Source: CAWBQO01 sp963790965
GTDB lineage: Bacteria; Bacteroidota; Rhodothermia; Rhodothermales; DASSAV01
Assembly (NCBI GenBank): GCA_963790965.1
Contig: CAWBQO010000003.1
Span: 558,001-622,000, forward strand
DNA length: 64,000 nucleotides
Direction of reading: 5' to 3'
The notes beneath the pieces are model-generated. The model made no database searches and was not told where the DNA came from. It saw only the letters and a program-made list of their open reading frames with translations. The translations under genes were made by a program, and so were the position numbers. Of the stretch, positions 7,740 through 18,469 are shown piece after piece. Positions within the stretch are counted from its first letter, which is position 1, and each line of letters starts with the position of its first letter.

Positions 7740-8984
7740 ATGTACTGGCAACCTACCGAATTTCTGTTGACAATTCTCGCCGCCACCCTCATTGCCGGCT
7801 GCGGCGGATCCGGCAGCGCCATCGACGTGTCCGCGCGCGAGGACACCTTGCGTGTGGCGACCATGAACGTGGAAGATCTCCGTACCGACGATCTTCTTGA
7901 CGACGCCCATCCACGCGCCCGGAGAGCCGCCGCGCTCATTCAGCGCGTAAGGCCGGACATCGTGTTGGTGCAGGAAATCCAGTTCGACTGGCGTGAAGAG
8001 CACGGCACGCTCGCACCACTCGGAGAAAACGGTCGCCGCTTTGCGGAATCGTACGTCGGGCTGCCCCAGGAAGGCGGTGGTGAACCGCTGCGGTATCGGG
8101 CGTTCATGGCACCGAGCAATACCGGCGTTCCAAGCGGCTTCGACCTGGACAACAATGGTCGCGTTGTGACGGGATACCCTCCTCAGGCGGCAGGCTCGGT
8201 GGCAGACGTTCGTCCGCAGACGGACGCGCAGCGGGCGTATGGAAACGACGCTTGGGGTTTTGGTACCGTTCCGGGGCAATATGCCATGACGCTCCTGGTT
8301 CGCGAGGGATTGGAAATTGTCACGGACTCGGTGCGTACTTTTCAGCTATTTCGTTGGAGCGATATGCCGGGTGCGCTTCGGCCGGTGGACCCGCAGAGCG
8401 GCGCGTTCTGGTACAACGACGAGGAGTGGGCGCAGATGCGGCTCAGCTCGAAGAGCCACTGGGACGTGCCCGTGCGGGTGCCGGGGGGAAGGATCGTTCA
8501 CGTGCTCGTCAGCCACCCGACACCGCCGGCGTTCGACGGACCCGAAGTGCGCAACGGCAAGCGCAACCACGACGAGATTCGCTTCTGGGGTGACTACATC
8601 GGCGGCGCGAACTACATAGTGGATGACAAGGGGCGCAGGGGCGGATTGGCTGCAAACGAACCGTTCGTCCTGCTTGGCGACATGAACGCCGATCCGGACG
8701 AGGGAAACACGTTCGACAATCCCATGGCGACGTTCCTGCTTAACAATCCGCGCGTGAATGCAGCGTTCGTGCCGCGCGCCGATGCGGCAGCCCAAGCGGC
8801 CTATCCCAATCTCGACGTGGACGACACCTCCGAATTCGGGTTGCGTGTTGATTACGTGCTGCCGTCCAGCGCGTTCAGAATCGTGGATGGCGGCATGATG
8901 CGCCCAAAGACGCTCCAGCCGCCCCTCGAACCTTTCTCGGATCACTTCATGGTGTGGATCGACGCAGTTCTCGATCCCCAATGA
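7740..8984 (+). CDS. Lipoprotein of the endonuclease/exonuclease/phosphatase family
   Basis: 414 aa. The N-terminus has a hydrophobic segment and lipobox LIAGC (Cys about residue 20), so it is a lipid-anchored envelope protein. The EEP fold is marked by the TMNVEDL Asn (about 42), VQEI Glu (about 77), [12 protein letters not shown] (about 320-331) and the terminal SDHF (about 402), the usual metal and catalytic set. The family cleaves phosphodiesters in nucleic acids or small molecules; the substrate cannot be told. The start is the ATG at 7740: the open frame extends to 7560, but only the ATG yields a signal peptide at the N-terminus. It stands alone between the Hpt operon and yjbQ. Confidence 0.85.
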   Translation: MYWQPTEFLLTILAATLIAGCGGSGSAIDVSAREDTLRVATMNVEDLRTDDLLDDAHPRARRAAALIQRVRPDIVLVQEIQFDWREEHGTLAPLGENGRRFAESYVGLPQEGGGEPLRYRAFMAPSNTGVPSGFDLDNNGRVVTGYPPQAAGSVADVRPQTDAQRAYGNDAWGFGTVPGQYAMTLLVREGLEIVTDSVRTFQLFRWSDMPGALRPVDPQSGAFWYNDEEWAQMRLSSKSHWDVPVRVPGGRIVHVLVSHPTPPAFDGPEVRNGKRNHDEIRFWGDYIGGANYIVDDKGRRGGLAANEPFVLLGDMNADPDEGNTFDNPMATFLLNNPRVNAAFVPRADAAAQAAYPNLDVDDTSEFGLRVDYVLPSSAFRIVDGGMMRPKTLQPPLEPFSDHFMVWIDAVLDPQ

Positions 8985-9006
8985 TCAACCCTTTTCGGGT
9001 CGCGAC

Positions 9007-9435
9007 ATGAACTGGACGCAACGCGAGATCACACTCCGGGCACGCCCGAGGGGCTTTCACCTGGTCACGTCGGAGGTGGTGGATCGGATTGCGGAGCTTC
9101 GCACCTACCGCGTCGGTATGATGCACCTGTTCCTGCTGCACACGTCCGCCTCGCTCACGCTGAACGAGAACGCAAGCCCGGAAGTAAGGAGCGACTTCGA
9201 GGCGCATTTCAACCGAGCGGTGCCTGACGGCGCGCCGTACTACACGCATACGCTGGAAGGCGCGGACGATATGGCGGCGCACATCAAGACGTCGCTGCTC
9301 GGGAGCGGGCTGCTGATTCCCGTGCGCGACGGGCGGCCGGCGCTCGGCACTTGGCAGGGACTCTACCTCTGCGAGCACCGCGACCACGGCGGACCGAGGC
9401 ACCTTATCGTTACTCTTTTCGGCGAGACCAAATGA
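9007..9435 (+). CDS. YjbQ/UPF0047 family protein
   Basis: 142 aa, the usual length for the family. Signatures visible are [16 protein letters not shown] (about 41-56), the [14 protein letters not shown] block (about 80-93) and the C-terminal [16 protein letters not shown] with conserved His. The fold forms trimers and some members show weak thiamin phosphate synthase activity; the physiological role is unsettled. Its stop overlaps the start of the MscS channel gene (ATGA), so the two are translationally coupled. Confidence 0.9.
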   Translation: MNWTQREITLRARPRGFHLVTSEVVDRIAELRTYRVGMMHLFLLHTSASLTLNENASPEVRSDFEAHFNRAVPDGAPYYTHTLEGADDMAAHIKTSLLGSGLLIPVRDGRPALGTWQGLYLCEHRDHGGPRHLIVTLFGETK

Positions 9436-10784
9436 TCTTTCGTGTTTTGCTCGGGGCACTGGCCCTTTTACTCCTTGCAGGGTCTGCCGGAAACGCTCGT
9501 GCTCAGGTCCCGGGTTTGGATTCTCTCGGCGCAGTGCAGAAGCGCGTCATTCCGGTTGAACAAACGGTCCCTGATACGCTCGTGGCATCGCAGATCCGAA
9601 AGGTTCTCGCGCAGGTGGAGGACTTTCGTAAGGTGAATGTCTTGGTGCAGGGAGGCGTCGCCCACCTTAGCGGGAGCGTTCCACGCGCGCAAGTTGCCGA
9701 AGAGATCGTCTCGCTCGTAGGGCGTTTCCAGGGCGTTGTTTATGTTGAAGACGGGATCGAGGCGCAGACGGCGGTGGAGGACCGCGTCTCGCCGATGATC
9801 GAAAGGCTGAACCGGTATGTCCGCGCCGTGCGGGACTACTTGCCGCTCGTCGCCATTGCGATCATCATTATCGTTGTTTTCGTGTTCATCAGCAGGGTTA
9901 TCGGCGAGTGGGACGCGCCGAGGCGGCTCTTCGGCCTGAACCCGCTGGCATGGGGTCTCGTGCGGCGCGTTCTTCGCGCTGTGATTATCCTGATCGGCCT
10001 GCTCCTGGCTTTCGATATTCTCGACATCACCATGATGGTGAGCGCCGGGCTTGGGGCGGCGGGCATCCTTGGGCTTGCGCTCGGTTTCGCATTCCAGGAC
10101 ATCGTCGAGAACTACCTCGCGGGCGTGCTGCTAAGCATCCGGCGGCCGTTCAACGTCAACGACCTCGTCCTTATCGACTCGCATGAAGGGCGCGTGGTTC
10201 GGCTGACATCGCGTGAGCTGATCTTGCTGACGCTCGAAGGCAATCATGTGCGGCTGCCAAATGCGACCGTCTTTAAAACCGTTTTGACCAACTACAGCCG
10301 CAATCCCAAGCGACTCTTCCATTTCGACGTAGGCATCGGCATGGGCGAGGATCTGCCACTCGCGCTTTCGACGGGAGTTGACACGATGAACGCCATGAAC
10401 GGCGTTATGGAGGACCCGCCGCCCTTTGCGCGGGTGATGGAGCTGGGTGCGTCGAGTGTTGTCGTGCGTTATCACGGCTGGGTCGACCAGAGCGCTACAG
10501 ACTACTACAAAGTGCGAAGCGAGGGAATTCGGCTCGTTAAGGCCGCGCTTGACTCTGCCAACATTGACATGCCGGAAGACATCTACCGCGTCGTACTTTC
10601 TCAGAAGGTGAGCGGCGACGAGAAAGCGCCGGAAGGAAAAAAGGAGCAGCGCGATGTGCAGAGTGAAGCGCGCAATATCGATGTGCGGCCGGACGGAAAG
10701 TGGGACGCGCAGGTGGCCGAAGACCTTGCACGCAGCGGCGGATCAAATCTGCTGAACCAGGGCACCGACTCCCTTGCGGAATAG
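9432..10784 (+). CDS. Mechanosensitive channel of the MscS family with an N-terminal BON domain
   Basis: 450 aa. A signal peptide (about 1-24, ending ARA) precedes a periplasmic BON domain (about 45-110: [20 protein letters not shown], then [10 protein letters not shown]). Three membrane segments follow at about 135-157, 178-200 and 205-230. The pore-lining helix and MscS beta domain are clear: [18 protein letters not shown], then [11 protein letters not shown] and [11 protein letters not shown]. It probably opens under membrane tension to release solutes. The start ATG at 9432 overlaps the yjbQ stop. Fusion of BON, a lipid- or peptidoglycan-linked domain, to MscS is less usual than plain MscS. 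A strong bidirectional terminator follows at once. Confidence 0.9.
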   Translation: MIFRVLLGALALLLLAGSAGNARAQVPGLDSLGAVQKRVIPVEQTVPDTLVASQIRKVLAQVEDFRKVNVLVQGGVAHLSGSVPRAQVAEEIVSLVGRFQGVVYVEDGIEAQTAVEDRVSPMIERLNRYVRAVRDYLPLVAIAIIIIVVFVFISRVIGEWDAPRRLFGLNPLAWGLVRRVLRAVIILIGLLLAFDILDITMMVSAGLGAAGILGLALGFAFQDIVENYLAGVLLSIRRPFNVNDLVLIDSHEGRVVRLTSRELILLTLEGNHVRLPNATVFKTVLTNYSRNPKRLFHFDVGIGMGEDLPLALSTGVDTMNAMNGVMEDPPPFARVMELGASSVVVRYHGWVDQSATDYYKVRSEGIRLVKAALDSANIDMPEDIYRVVLSQKVSGDEKAPEGKKEQRDVQSEARNIDVRPDGKWDAQVAEDLARSGGSNLLNQGTDSLAE

Positions 10785-10789
10785 ATAAA

Positions 10790-10824
10790 AAGGGTCCGCC
10801 GTGTGCCTACGGCGGACCCTTCTT
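10790..10824. terminator. Bidirectional Rho-independent terminator between the MscS gene and glgB
   Basis: A perfect 13-bp stem, AAGGGTCCGCCGT (10790-10802) with ACGGCGGACCCTT (10809-10821), closes a 6-base loop. A T-rich tail is present on both strands (TCTTTA rightward; TTTTTATC leftward). It lies between the converging ends of the mscS-like gene and glgB. Confidence 0.85.
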
Positions 10825-10851
10825 TATGTGAATGGACTCCGCTTCACCCGG

Positions 10852-12738
10852 TCATTGCGTCAGCGCGGGGGTGGGGGAGTACTCGAGGATGGTGGCACCG
10901 AGGGGCGGTATGGTCATGACCACCGAGAACGGCTTCCCGTGCGCCGGCACCGGATGCGTCTCCACGCCGCCATAGTTGCCCACGTCCCCGCCGCCGTAGC
11001 GGGACGAGTCGGTGTTGAGGACCTCGCGATAAAACCCGTCTTCCGGCACGCCAATGCGGTAGTTATGCCGTGGAACGGGCGTAAAGTTCATCACGAAGAT
11101 CAGGTACTTGTCGCCGTTTCGGCGAATATAGGCGACGATCGACTGCTCGTGGTCATCGAACGAAATCCCCTCGAACCCGCCCGGATTGTCGTTCCAGAGG
11201 GCGGGTTTGTTGCGGTAGAGATAGAGCAGATCCTGAAGGAACAGGTACACCCCGTGATGGAGCGGGTCTTCGAGCAGGTGCCAGTCGAGTGACTGGTCGT
11301 GATTCCATTCGCGCACCTGTCCGAACTCCATGCCCATGAAGAGGAGCATCTTGCCCGGGTGGCCCACCATGTGGGTGAAGAGAAGGCGCAGGTTCGCCGC
11401 TTTCTGCCAGTCATCGCCGGGCATCTTGCCCCAGAGCGAACCTTTGCCGTGGACGACCTCGTCATGTGAGAGCGGCAGCACGTAATGCTCCGCGTGCATA
11501 TAGACGAGCGGGAAGGTCAACTCGTTCTGGTGATACTTGCGATAGATCGGCTCCAGCTGCATGTACGAGAGCGTATCGTGCATCCAGCCCATATTCCACT
11601 TGAAGAGAAATCCGAGACCGTTGTTGTAGGTCGGCTGTGTGACGCCCGGCCAAGCGGTAGACTCCTCTGCGACCATGACGGCCGAAGGGAAGTTCGAGAA
11701 AACGACCTCATTGACCTTCTTTAGCAGATCGATGGCTTCAAGGTTTTCCCGGCCGCCGAACATGTTGGGCACCCACTCGGTCCGCGAGTAGTCGCGGTAG
11801 AGCATGGATGCTACGGCGTCGAAGCGAAGGCCGTCGATGTGATACCGGTCGACCCAGAAGAGGGCGTTGGAGATGAGAAAGTTCTTGACGCCCGGCTTGT
11901 TGTAGTCGAACACGTACGTGCCCCAGTCCGGGTGCGTGCGCATCGTGGGGTCGTCGTATTCGTAGAGGGTGCTGCCGTCATAGTAGACGAGGCCCTGCGG
12001 GTCGGTGGCGAAGTGCGCGGGCACCCAGTCCAGGAGCACGCCAATGCCCCGGCCATGCAGGTAGTTGATGAGGTACATCAAGTCCTGCGGCGAACCATAG
12101 CGAAAGGTGGGAGCGTAGTAGCCGACCACCTGATAGCCCCAAGAGCCGAAGTACGGGTGTTCCATCACCGGCAGCAACTCGACGTGCGTGAAACCGAGCT
12201 TCTGCACGTGGTCCGCAAGCGGCTCCGCAATATCGCGGTAGTTGAACGACTCGCCGGGCGCGGCGTGCCGCCAAGAGCCAAGGTGAACCTCGTAGATGGC
12301 CATAGGCTGGTTGACCTCGTCCGGCCCTTTCCGCGACTCCATCCACTCGTCGTCTGCCCACTTGAAATCGAGATCAACGATGCGTCCGGCGAGGCCGGCG
12401 GTCGTTGAACCGGAAAAGGCGGGCGCTTCCAGCGCGAAGGCGTAGGGGTCGGTCTTGTCGACCGAGTAATCGCCGCGCTCGATGTGGAACTTGTAGTGCT
12501 GCCCGACGCGCGCGCCCTCGACATAAACTTGCCAGAGGCCGCTGTCGAGCCGCTCCATCCTGTGCGCATGCGGATTCCACCCGTTGAACTCGCCGACGGC
12601 CGAGACCCAGTCGGCGTGGGGTGCCCACACGCTGAACCACGTTCCTTTCTCGTCGGGATGGGCACCGAGCCGCTCGTAGGCGCGGTGATGGGTGCCTTCT
12701 TGCCAGTAGTAAAGGTCTTCTTTATTGAGCCAGGTCAT
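10852..12738 (-). CDS. glgB: 1,4-alpha-glucan branching enzyme GlgB
   Basis: 628 aa. GH13 enzyme that cuts an alpha-1,4 chain and reattaches it by an alpha-1,6 bond. The N-terminal CBM48 (about 15-110) precedes the catalytic barrel. Catalytic residues visible are nucleophile D307 in [10 protein letters not shown], acid/base E358 in VAEES and D426 in [24 protein letters not shown] (198-211) is a branching-enzyme hallmark. A C-terminal all-beta domain completes the protein. It is the last gene of the leftward glgE-treS/mak-glgB operon, 15 bases after treS. It would branch the linear glucan made by GlgE. Confidence 0.95.
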   Translation of the reverse strand: MTWLNKEDLYYWQEGTHHRAYERLGAHPDEKGTWFSVWAPHADWVSAVGEFNGWNPHAHRMERLDSGLWQVYVEGARVGQHYKFHIERGDYSVDKTDPYAFALEAPAFSGSTTAGLAGRIVDLDFKWADDEWMESRKGPDEVNQPMAIYEVHLGSWRHAAPGESFNYRDIAEPLADHVQKLGFTHVELLPVMEHPYFGSWGYQVVGYYAPTFRYGSPQDLMYLINYLHGRGIGVLLDWVPAHFATDPQGLVYYDGSTLYEYDDPTMRTHPDWGTYVFDYNKPGVKNFLISNALFWVDRYHIDGLRFDAVASMLYRDYSRTEWVPNMFGGRENLEAIDLLKKVNEVVFSNFPSAVMVAEESTAWPGVTQPTYNNGLGFLFKWNMGWMHDTLSYMQLEPIYRKYHQNELTFPLVYMHAEHYVLPLSHDEVVHGKGSLWGKMPGDDWQKAANLRLLFTHMVGHPGKMLLFMGMEFGQVREWNHDQSLDWHLLEDPLHHGVYLFLQDLLYLYRNKPALWNDNPGGFEGISFDDHEQSIVAYIRRNGDKYLIFVMNFTPVPRHNYRIGVPEDGFYREVLNTDSSRYGGGDVGNYGGVETHPVPAHGKPFSVVMTIPPLGATILEYSPTPALTQ

Positions 12739-12753
12739 ATAGAACGTTTATTT

Positions 12754-15700
12754 TCAGCGAGATGAAGAGGGGTTTTGGTCCGGTGCCGTGTGGCCGGACA
12801 CCAGCGGATCGCCTGCCTTCTGCAGCAGTCGCTTTAAGCCACGGAGTGGCAACCACGTCCAGTTTGGCCGGTTGTTCAGCTCATAGCGAATCTCGTAGAG
12901 GACTTTGTCCAGCAGATACACCCACAAGAACGGCTGGCGAATTTCTTTGGGGAGGACGAAGTCGCCTTCTTCTGCGGTGCGGAAGTAGGCGTTGAGGAAA
13001 GACATTTCGCACCATTGCACTAGGATGGCGGTCCAGTCCTTGAGTTCGGCGCTCGATTCGTGCTCGCGCCAGGAGGCCAGCGCGGCATACTCCAGGCTAC
13101 GGAGCATCCCCGCAACGTCGCGGAGCGCGTAGTCATGGGCGCGGCGCGCTTCGAGCGAGCGTGCAGGTTCGCCTTCGAAGTCGAGGATGAAGAACTCGCC
13201 TTCTGCGCGGAGAATCTGCCCGAGGTGGTAGTCGCCGTGTATGCGAATCTTGCGCCGGGCAGCCTCGAGGGCGTTCAGCCCCTCCAGCCGCGACGCGGCG
13301 AGCTGCCATTCGTTCGGATCGGGAAGCTCTTCAAGACTGTGCTCGTTCTCCGCAAGGAGGGTGCGAGTTTGCGCCATCTCGGTGCGCACCCGATCTGCAA
13401 GGGCGCGGGTGTCGTCGACCGAACCTTCAATCGAGTTCACCGCAGACGCACCGGGCCGGGAAAGGGCCAGGTGCATCTCGGCGGTGCGAATGCCGAGGGT
13501 GTGCGCAAGATTAAGCATTTCCGGCGCGACTTCGTCGAGCCACACGGGAACGGTATCTGCATAGTCGTGCGGCGGCTCCGCCGACTCAGGCGGCAGCGTT
13601 CCGCCGACGCGATCAAGGAACCGGTTCATCATCTCGAGGGCGTAGGTCCATGCGTCGCCCTGGACGGGCAGCGCCTCCTGGACCAATCCCATCACGTACT
13701 GCTCGCCCTTCTTGCTAAAGGACAACGTGCCGTGCAGCTGCGGGATGAACTTGAAGCCAACCTTTGTGAGGTGATCCAGCAGTTCCGTTTCTGGGCTGAC
13801 GCCGCCTTCAAGCCGACGGTAAAGCTTGACGAAGAAACGCTGATCGATGATCGCGGCGGAGTTGCTCTGCTCGCTCTTCAGCGGATGCGCTTCTTGCGGC
13901 TTAAAGGCGGCGAGGGTGGCGTCCTGCGTTGCCGAGTAAACGCCCTTGAGTGAACGGCCTTTACCGCCCGCCTGCCACCAGGTCAGCAGCGAAACCCAGA
14001 ACCTGGACGACACCGTTGCGTCGTGCAACAGCCCTTTTCCGTCCGGCGTCTCCACCCAGGCAAGGGCTGCATGCGGCGTTTCCTCAAGAACCTTCTCGGC
14101 ATCCTCATCAAAGGCGAGTGTCAGCGGCAGCACGTAGGTGTCTTGGCGGTCGCCGAGATGGACGCGGAGGATCGAGATGTAGATCGGAGACCGGCCCTGC
14201 GCAATGCGAACGGCATCTTCAACGCCGATGCGTTCGATCGTTTGTCCCTTGGCCCCGAACCAGCGTTGCTCTTTTAAGAAGTCGGGCAGAAGACGTTCGA
14301 CCTTTTCCATGCCCCGGTTCTGCACCATCGTCTTGACGAGGATGTTTTGCAGACCCTCGGGTACGGAGATGTGCGTCAGGGCGCTGCGTTCGCCGGCAGG
14401 TTGTTCGAACAGGCGCGTGGGATGCTCAGGTTGCACCTCGGGTTCAGGGACGAGCGAAAACCAATAGTAGCCGAACGGTCCCAGCACGAAGTGGTAGGGA
14501 TCTTCTCCGAACGCCGGAAAGGGCGTCTTGCTGAACAGTTCGAGTGGCACCATGCCGCGCAGATCGTCGCTCTGCGGGATGAACATGGACTGCGCGAAGC
14601 GGGAGAGGTTCGCCATGATGAGGATGCGTTCTCCTTCGTACTCGCGGATGAAGACGAGCACGCTCTGATTCTCCACCGGCAGGAGGTCGAAGGAGCCGCG
14701 TCCAAATACCTTCGCGTGCTGCTTGCGCAGCGACAGCATACGGCGCATGAAATGCAGCAGCGAATATGGATCCGCGTCGGCATCTTCGACATTGACGAAT
14801 TCATAGCTGAAGCTGCCGCGCGCAATGGCGGGCATGAACAGGCGGTAATGCGGCGCGCGGGAGAAGCCGCCGTTCTTGTCGGCGCTCCACTGCATAGGTG
14901 TGCGAACGCCGTTGCGATCGCCGAGGAACGGATCGTCGCCCATGCCGATCTCGTCTCCATAATAAAGAATCGGGCTGCCTTTGAGCGACAGCAGGAGGGC
15001 GTTCATCAGTTCTATGCGTCGGCGCTCGCCGCCGAGCAGCGGGGCCAGTCGCCGCCGTATGCCCACGTTGATCCTGAACCGCGCATCGGCGGCGTATTCG
15101 TGGTACAGGTAGTCGCGCTCCTCATCGGTCACCATCTCGAGGGTAAGCTCGTCGTGGTTGCGCAGGAAAAGCGCCCACTGCGCGTCCTCGGGTATGTCTT
15201 GCGTCACCTCCAGCATTTCCACCAGCGGACGGCGATTCTCGCGGCGCAGCGCCATGTACATGCGCGGCATCACCGGAAAATTGAAGGCCATCTGCACGCC
15301 CTTCCCGTCGGCGAAGTAGGGAAGCGTGTCCTCCGGCCACTGGTTTGCCTCTGCAAGTAGAATTTTGCCCGGTCCGTAGCGCTCTTCGATGGCGCTCCGA
15401 AGCTCAACCAGATAATCGATGGTCTCCGGGAGGTTCTCGCAGCTCGATCCCTCGCGTTCGTAGAGGTAGGGCACCGCATCGAGACGAAGTCCGTCGACGC
15501 CGAGATCCAACCAGTAGAACATGACCTCCTTCATGGCCTCTCGGACGGCCGGGTTGTCGTAGTTCAGATCCGGCTGATGGCTGAAGAAGCGGTGCCAGTA
15601 GTAGCGTCTCGCGACCCGGTCCCATGTCCAGTTGGAAAGCTCCGAGTCGGTGAAGATGATTCGGGTGTCGGTATAGCGCTCCGTGGTGTCGCTCCAGACG

Positions 15701-16092
15701 TACCATTCGTGGCGCGGGGAGGACGGATCGCGGGCTTCCTGAAACCAGGGATGCTGATCGCTGGTGTGATTGAGCACCAGTTCCGTCACGACGCGAATGC
15801 CGCGTCGATGCGCCTCGTCAAGGAAGGCCTTGAAATCGTCCAGGGTGCCGTGGACGGGCAGCACTTTGAGGTAGTCGGACGTGTCGTAGCCGTCGTCCCG
15901 CAGCGGGCTTTCGAGGAAGGGAAGCAGCCAGAGCGTATTGACCCCAAGCGACTCGATGTAAGGCAGCTTTGCGCGCAGCCCTTCGAAGTCGCCGAAGCCG
16001 TCATTGTTGGCGTCGAAGAAGGAGCGGACGTGCAGCTCGTAGATCACCGCATCTTTGTGCCAGAGCGGGTCTTTCATGAAGTCGATACTCAT
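12754..16092 (-). CDS. treS: Trehalose synthase (TreS) fused to maltokinase
   Basis: 1112 aa. The N-terminal GH13 domain (about 1-555) interconverts trehalose and maltose, with nucleophile D205 in GLRLDAVPYL, acid/base E248 in LLAEANQ and D314 in FLRNHDELT. The C-terminal half (about 610-1100) is a maltokinase (Pep2/Mak), with the family opening LPDFLKEQRWFGAKG and kinase motifs HGDYHLGQIL and ILDFEGEPARS. It makes maltose-1-phosphate from maltose and ATP. In actinobacteria the two activities are often separate TreS and Pep2 proteins in one complex; here they are one chain. It lies between glgE (43-base gap) and glgB (15-base gap), so substrate can pass to GlgE. Confidence 0.95.
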   Translation of the reverse strand: MSIDFMKDPLWHKDAVIYELHVRSFFDANNDGFGDFEGLRAKLPYIESLGVNTLWLLPFLESPLRDDGYDTSDYLKVLPVHGTLDDFKAFLDEAHRRGIRVVTELVLNHTSDQHPWFQEARDPSSPRHEWYVWSDTTERYTDTRIIFTDSELSNWTWDRVARRYYWHRFFSHQPDLNYDNPAVREAMKEVMFYWLDLGVDGLRLDAVPYLYEREGSSCENLPETIDYLVELRSAIEERYGPGKILLAEANQWPEDTLPYFADGKGVQMAFNFPVMPRMYMALRRENRRPLVEMLEVTQDIPEDAQWALFLRNHDELTLEMVTDEERDYLYHEYAADARFRINVGIRRRLAPLLGGERRRIELMNALLLSLKGSPILYYGDEIGMGDDPFLGDRNGVRTPMQWSADKNGGFSRAPHYRLFMPAIARGSFSYEFVNVEDADADPYSLLHFMRRMLSLRKQHAKVFGRGSFDLLPVENQSVLVFIREYEGERILIMANLSRFAQSMFIPQSDDLRGMVPLELFSKTPFPAFGEDPYHFVLGPFGYYWFSLVPEPEVQPEHPTRLFEQPAGERSALTHISVPEGLQNILVKTMVQNRGMEKVERLLPDFLKEQRWFGAKGQTIERIGVEDAVRIAQGRSPIYISILRVHLGDRQDTYVLPLTLAFDEDAEKVLEETPHAALAWVETPDGKGLLHDATVSSRFWVSLLTWWQAGGKGRSLKGVYSATQDATLAAFKPQEAHPLKSEQSNSAAIIDQRFFVKLYRRLEGGVSPETELLDHLTKVGFKFIPQLHGTLSFSKKGEQYVMGLVQEALPVQGDAWTYALEMMNRFLDRVGGTLPPESAEPPHDYADTVPVWLDEVAPEMLNLAHTLGIRTAEMHLALSRPGASAVNSIEGSVDDTRALADRVRTEMAQTRTLLAENEHSLEELPDPNEWQLAASRLEGLNALEAARRKIRIHGDYHLGQILRAEGEFFILDFEGEPARSLEARRAHDYALRDVAGMLRSLEYAALASWREHESSAELKDWTAILVQWCEMSFLNAYFRTAEEGDFVLPKEIRQPFLWVYLLDKVLYEIRYELNNRPNWTWLPLRGLKRLLQKAGDPLVSGHTAPDQNPSSSR

Positions 16093-16135
16093 ACGGAAGG
16101 GCTGGTCGGGTTGACGTCAACAAAGCGGGCGGCGA

Positions 16136-18184
16136 TCAGGTGGTGAGATGGGCACCGGATGCCGTCTCTCGCGCGTTCTCCTCCTCGATCTGCGCGTGGG
16201 TTCGCAAGCGGAAGATATGGGCGGGAAGCGTATGCGGATCGAGCCGCACGTAATTGTCTGCCCCGCCCCACCAGAACCGCTCGCCGCCGAGCAGATCATG
16301 CGCTTCGAAGCTATCGTATACCGGCAGCCCGAGATCGTCGAGGTTGAGCTTGATCCAGCCGTCCTGCGTGTTGTGCGGGTCGAGGTTCACGATGACGAGC
16401 AGCAGGTTGTCGCCCTGCTTCTTCGTATAGGCGAGAATCTGGTCGTTCGAAACCTCCTGAAGCTCCACGTTACGAGCGAACTGCAGGGCGGGGTTGGCCC
16501 GCCGGATGTGATTCACGCGCTTGATGAGCGGCTGCAAGGAATGCGGATCGTTCCAGTTCCAGGTGCGAACCTCGTACTTCTCGTTGTTCGCATACTCCTC
16601 GCGAGAAGGATGCTGGAGGTTGTCCACGTGCTCGTAGGGCGGCGCGTAAATACCGTATGACGGCGACAGCGTGGCAGCGAGAACGAGCCGGATCGTGTGA
16701 GCCGGCCGGCCACCGTGGACGAGGTAGTCGTGCAGAATGTCCGGCGTGTTGGGCCAGAAGTTAGGCCGGAAGAAGTCGGCCACGTCGGACTGAAAAAGCT
16801 CCTCGATGTAGCTTTCGAGTTCTTTCTTGTTGTTGCGCCAGGTGAAGTAGGTATACGACTGGTTGAAGCCGATCTGCGCGAGACGATACATGATCTTCGG
16901 CCGCGAGAACGCTTCGGCGAGGAAGATAAGGTCGGGGTGTTCCTCTCGCAGCGACCCGATGCACCACTCCCAGAATGCAAACGGCTTCGTGTGCGGATTA
17001 TCGACTCGGAAGACGCGAACGCCGTGGTCGATCCAGAAAGTGAAGACGCTGCGGAGTTCATCCCAGAGGCCCCGCCAGTCTTTGCTTTCGAAGTCGAGCG
17101 GATAGACGTCCTGGTACTTCTTGGGCGGGTTCTCGGCGTAGCGGATGCTGCCGTCGGGGCGGTGGCGGAACCATTCGGGATGCTCCTTCACGTAAGGATG
17201 ATCGGGAGAGGTTTGAAGGGCAATATCGAGCGCCACTTTCAGCCCTTGCTCGGAAGCTCGGCTCACGAAGCGGTCGAACGCCTCGATGCCCCCGAGGTCT
17301 GGATGGACGCTCTTGTGCCCGCCCGCCGAGCCGTCCGCCAGCGCCCCGCCGATGGCCCAGGGACTGCCCGGCTCGTCCGGCTGCGCCTCGGGCGCGTTGT
17401 CTTTTCCCTTCCGATACGCAAGCCCAATCGGGTGTACGGGTGGCAGATAAACGATGTCAAAGCCGAGATCTTTAATGCGGGGCAGGCGCTCGGCAGCGTC
17501 GTCGAGGGTGGCGGAGCGGGGCGGCTTGCCCGGTTCGGCCTCTGCGGCAGATCGAGGAAAGAACTCGTACCAGGCCGAAAAGCGCGCGAGCGCGGCGTCG
17601 ACAATGATCGAGCGCTCTTCACTCTCTACCAACCCAACGCGCGGATCCGTCTCATTTGCGAGACGGGTGACGGCGGTGCCGAGGGCAGCGTCGACATCTC
17701 CCTCTTCAAAGGCTTCAACGTAGGCGAGCAGCTTCTTGCGAATATCCCGGTCGGCTTTGTCTGCGTGTTGGCGCAGGATGTCGGCACCGGCGCGGAGTTC
17801 GCTCTGCAACTCGTATTCGCTCTCACGCGCCTCTACACGGCGGCGAAACTGGTCCCTCCAGGTCCCGAACTGATCGAGCCATGCGCGCACCGTGTAATAA
17901 TACGTTCCAAGACTTTCTGCCGGAAAAGTGCCGGCATACTCGTCGTTGTATCGGAGTTTTAGCCGAAAGACCTTCTCCTCCTCATCTTCATGCCGATAGG
18001 CGCACTCGACAGCGAGCATATCGTGCCCGTCAATAATGAACGCTGCCGCGATTTGCACGTCCTCGCCGACGGATGCACGGGCGGGGTATTTTCCTCCTTC
18101 AACGTCCGGCTTGGTCCAGACGAGCGCTACGCGGGACCAATCCTTAGGGGCGGGTGAGGTCTTGGGGGCAGTTTTTACGAGCAT
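16136..18184 (-). CDS. glgE: Alpha-1,4-glucan:maltose-1-phosphate maltosyltransferase GlgE
   Basis: 682 aa. GH13_3 enzyme that extends alpha-1,4-glucan with maltosyl units from maltose-1-phosphate. It has an N-terminal beta domain (about 15-120), helical insert S (about 125-185) and the catalytic barrel. Nucleophile D395 lies in VFRVDNPHTKP and acid/base E424 in FLAEAF. Family blocks include YEFFPRS (206-212) and the KYQDVYPLDFE region (about 356-366). The start was placed at the ATG at 18184, giving the usual length; the 58 codons of open frame upstream are Cys- and Ser-rich without family resemblance. First gene of the leftward operon and divergent from glgX, so the 285-bp gap probably holds both promoters. 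Confidence 0.95.
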   Translation of the reverse strand: MLVKTAPKTSPAPKDWSRVALVWTKPDVEGGKYPARASVGEDVQIAAAFIIDGHDMLAVECAYRHEDEEEKVFRLKLRYNDEYAGTFPAESLGTYYYTVRAWLDQFGTWRDQFRRRVEARESEYELQSELRAGADILRQHADKADRDIRKKLLAYVEAFEEGDVDAALGTAVTRLANETDPRVGLVESEERSIIVDAALARFSAWYEFFPRSAAEAEPGKPPRSATLDDAAERLPRIKDLGFDIVYLPPVHPIGLAYRKGKDNAPEAQPDEPGSPWAIGGALADGSAGGHKSVHPDLGGIEAFDRFVSRASEQGLKVALDIALQTSPDHPYVKEHPEWFRHRPDGSIRYAENPPKKYQDVYPLDFESKDWRGLWDELRSVFTFWIDHGVRVFRVDNPHTKPFAFWEWCIGSLREEHPDLIFLAEAFSRPKIMYRLAQIGFNQSYTYFTWRNNKKELESYIEELFQSDVADFFRPNFWPNTPDILHDYLVHGGRPAHTIRLVLAATLSPSYGIYAPPYEHVDNLQHPSREEYANNEKYEVRTWNWNDPHSLQPLIKRVNHIRRANPALQFARNVELQEVSNDQILAYTKKQGDNLLLVIVNLDPHNTQDGWIKLNLDDLGLPVYDSFEAHDLLGGERFWWGGADNYVRLDPHTLPAHIFRLRTHAQIEEENARETASGAHLTT

Positions 18185-18469
18185 GAAGCAGGAAAATTGA
18201 GAATCTTTAGTACGCGAGAGAGAAACCTTGCACGGCACACCGGCTTGTAAGGAGCCTGTGCAAGCACTGCGCGCATGGTACGGTTTTTCGGCCTTCCTGA
18301 CGTAACATAACGCGGGTGAGAGGGCCAAAAGCGGTCTATAAACAGCCTCGGTGTTCAAAAGGTCGCGCTTCCACCGGTGCTTGTCACAATAGTATCAAGT
18401 TCGCGCTCCCCGCCGGGTGGCATCGGAGCGCGTCTTCTGCATAAAAAAAGTCCACAAGAGCTTTAGCGA
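18185..18469. promoter_or_regulatory. Divergent control region between glgE and glgX
   Basis: A 285-bp non-coding gap between divergent genes. It contains an 8-bp inverted repeat CGCGCTCC (18402-18409)/GGAGCGCG (18425-18432) with an inner CCCGCCGGG, placed in the probable glgX leader about 38 bases before its ATG, followed by an A-rich stretch (ATAAAAAAAG). No confident promoter hexamers were identified on either strand. Confidence 0.35.
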
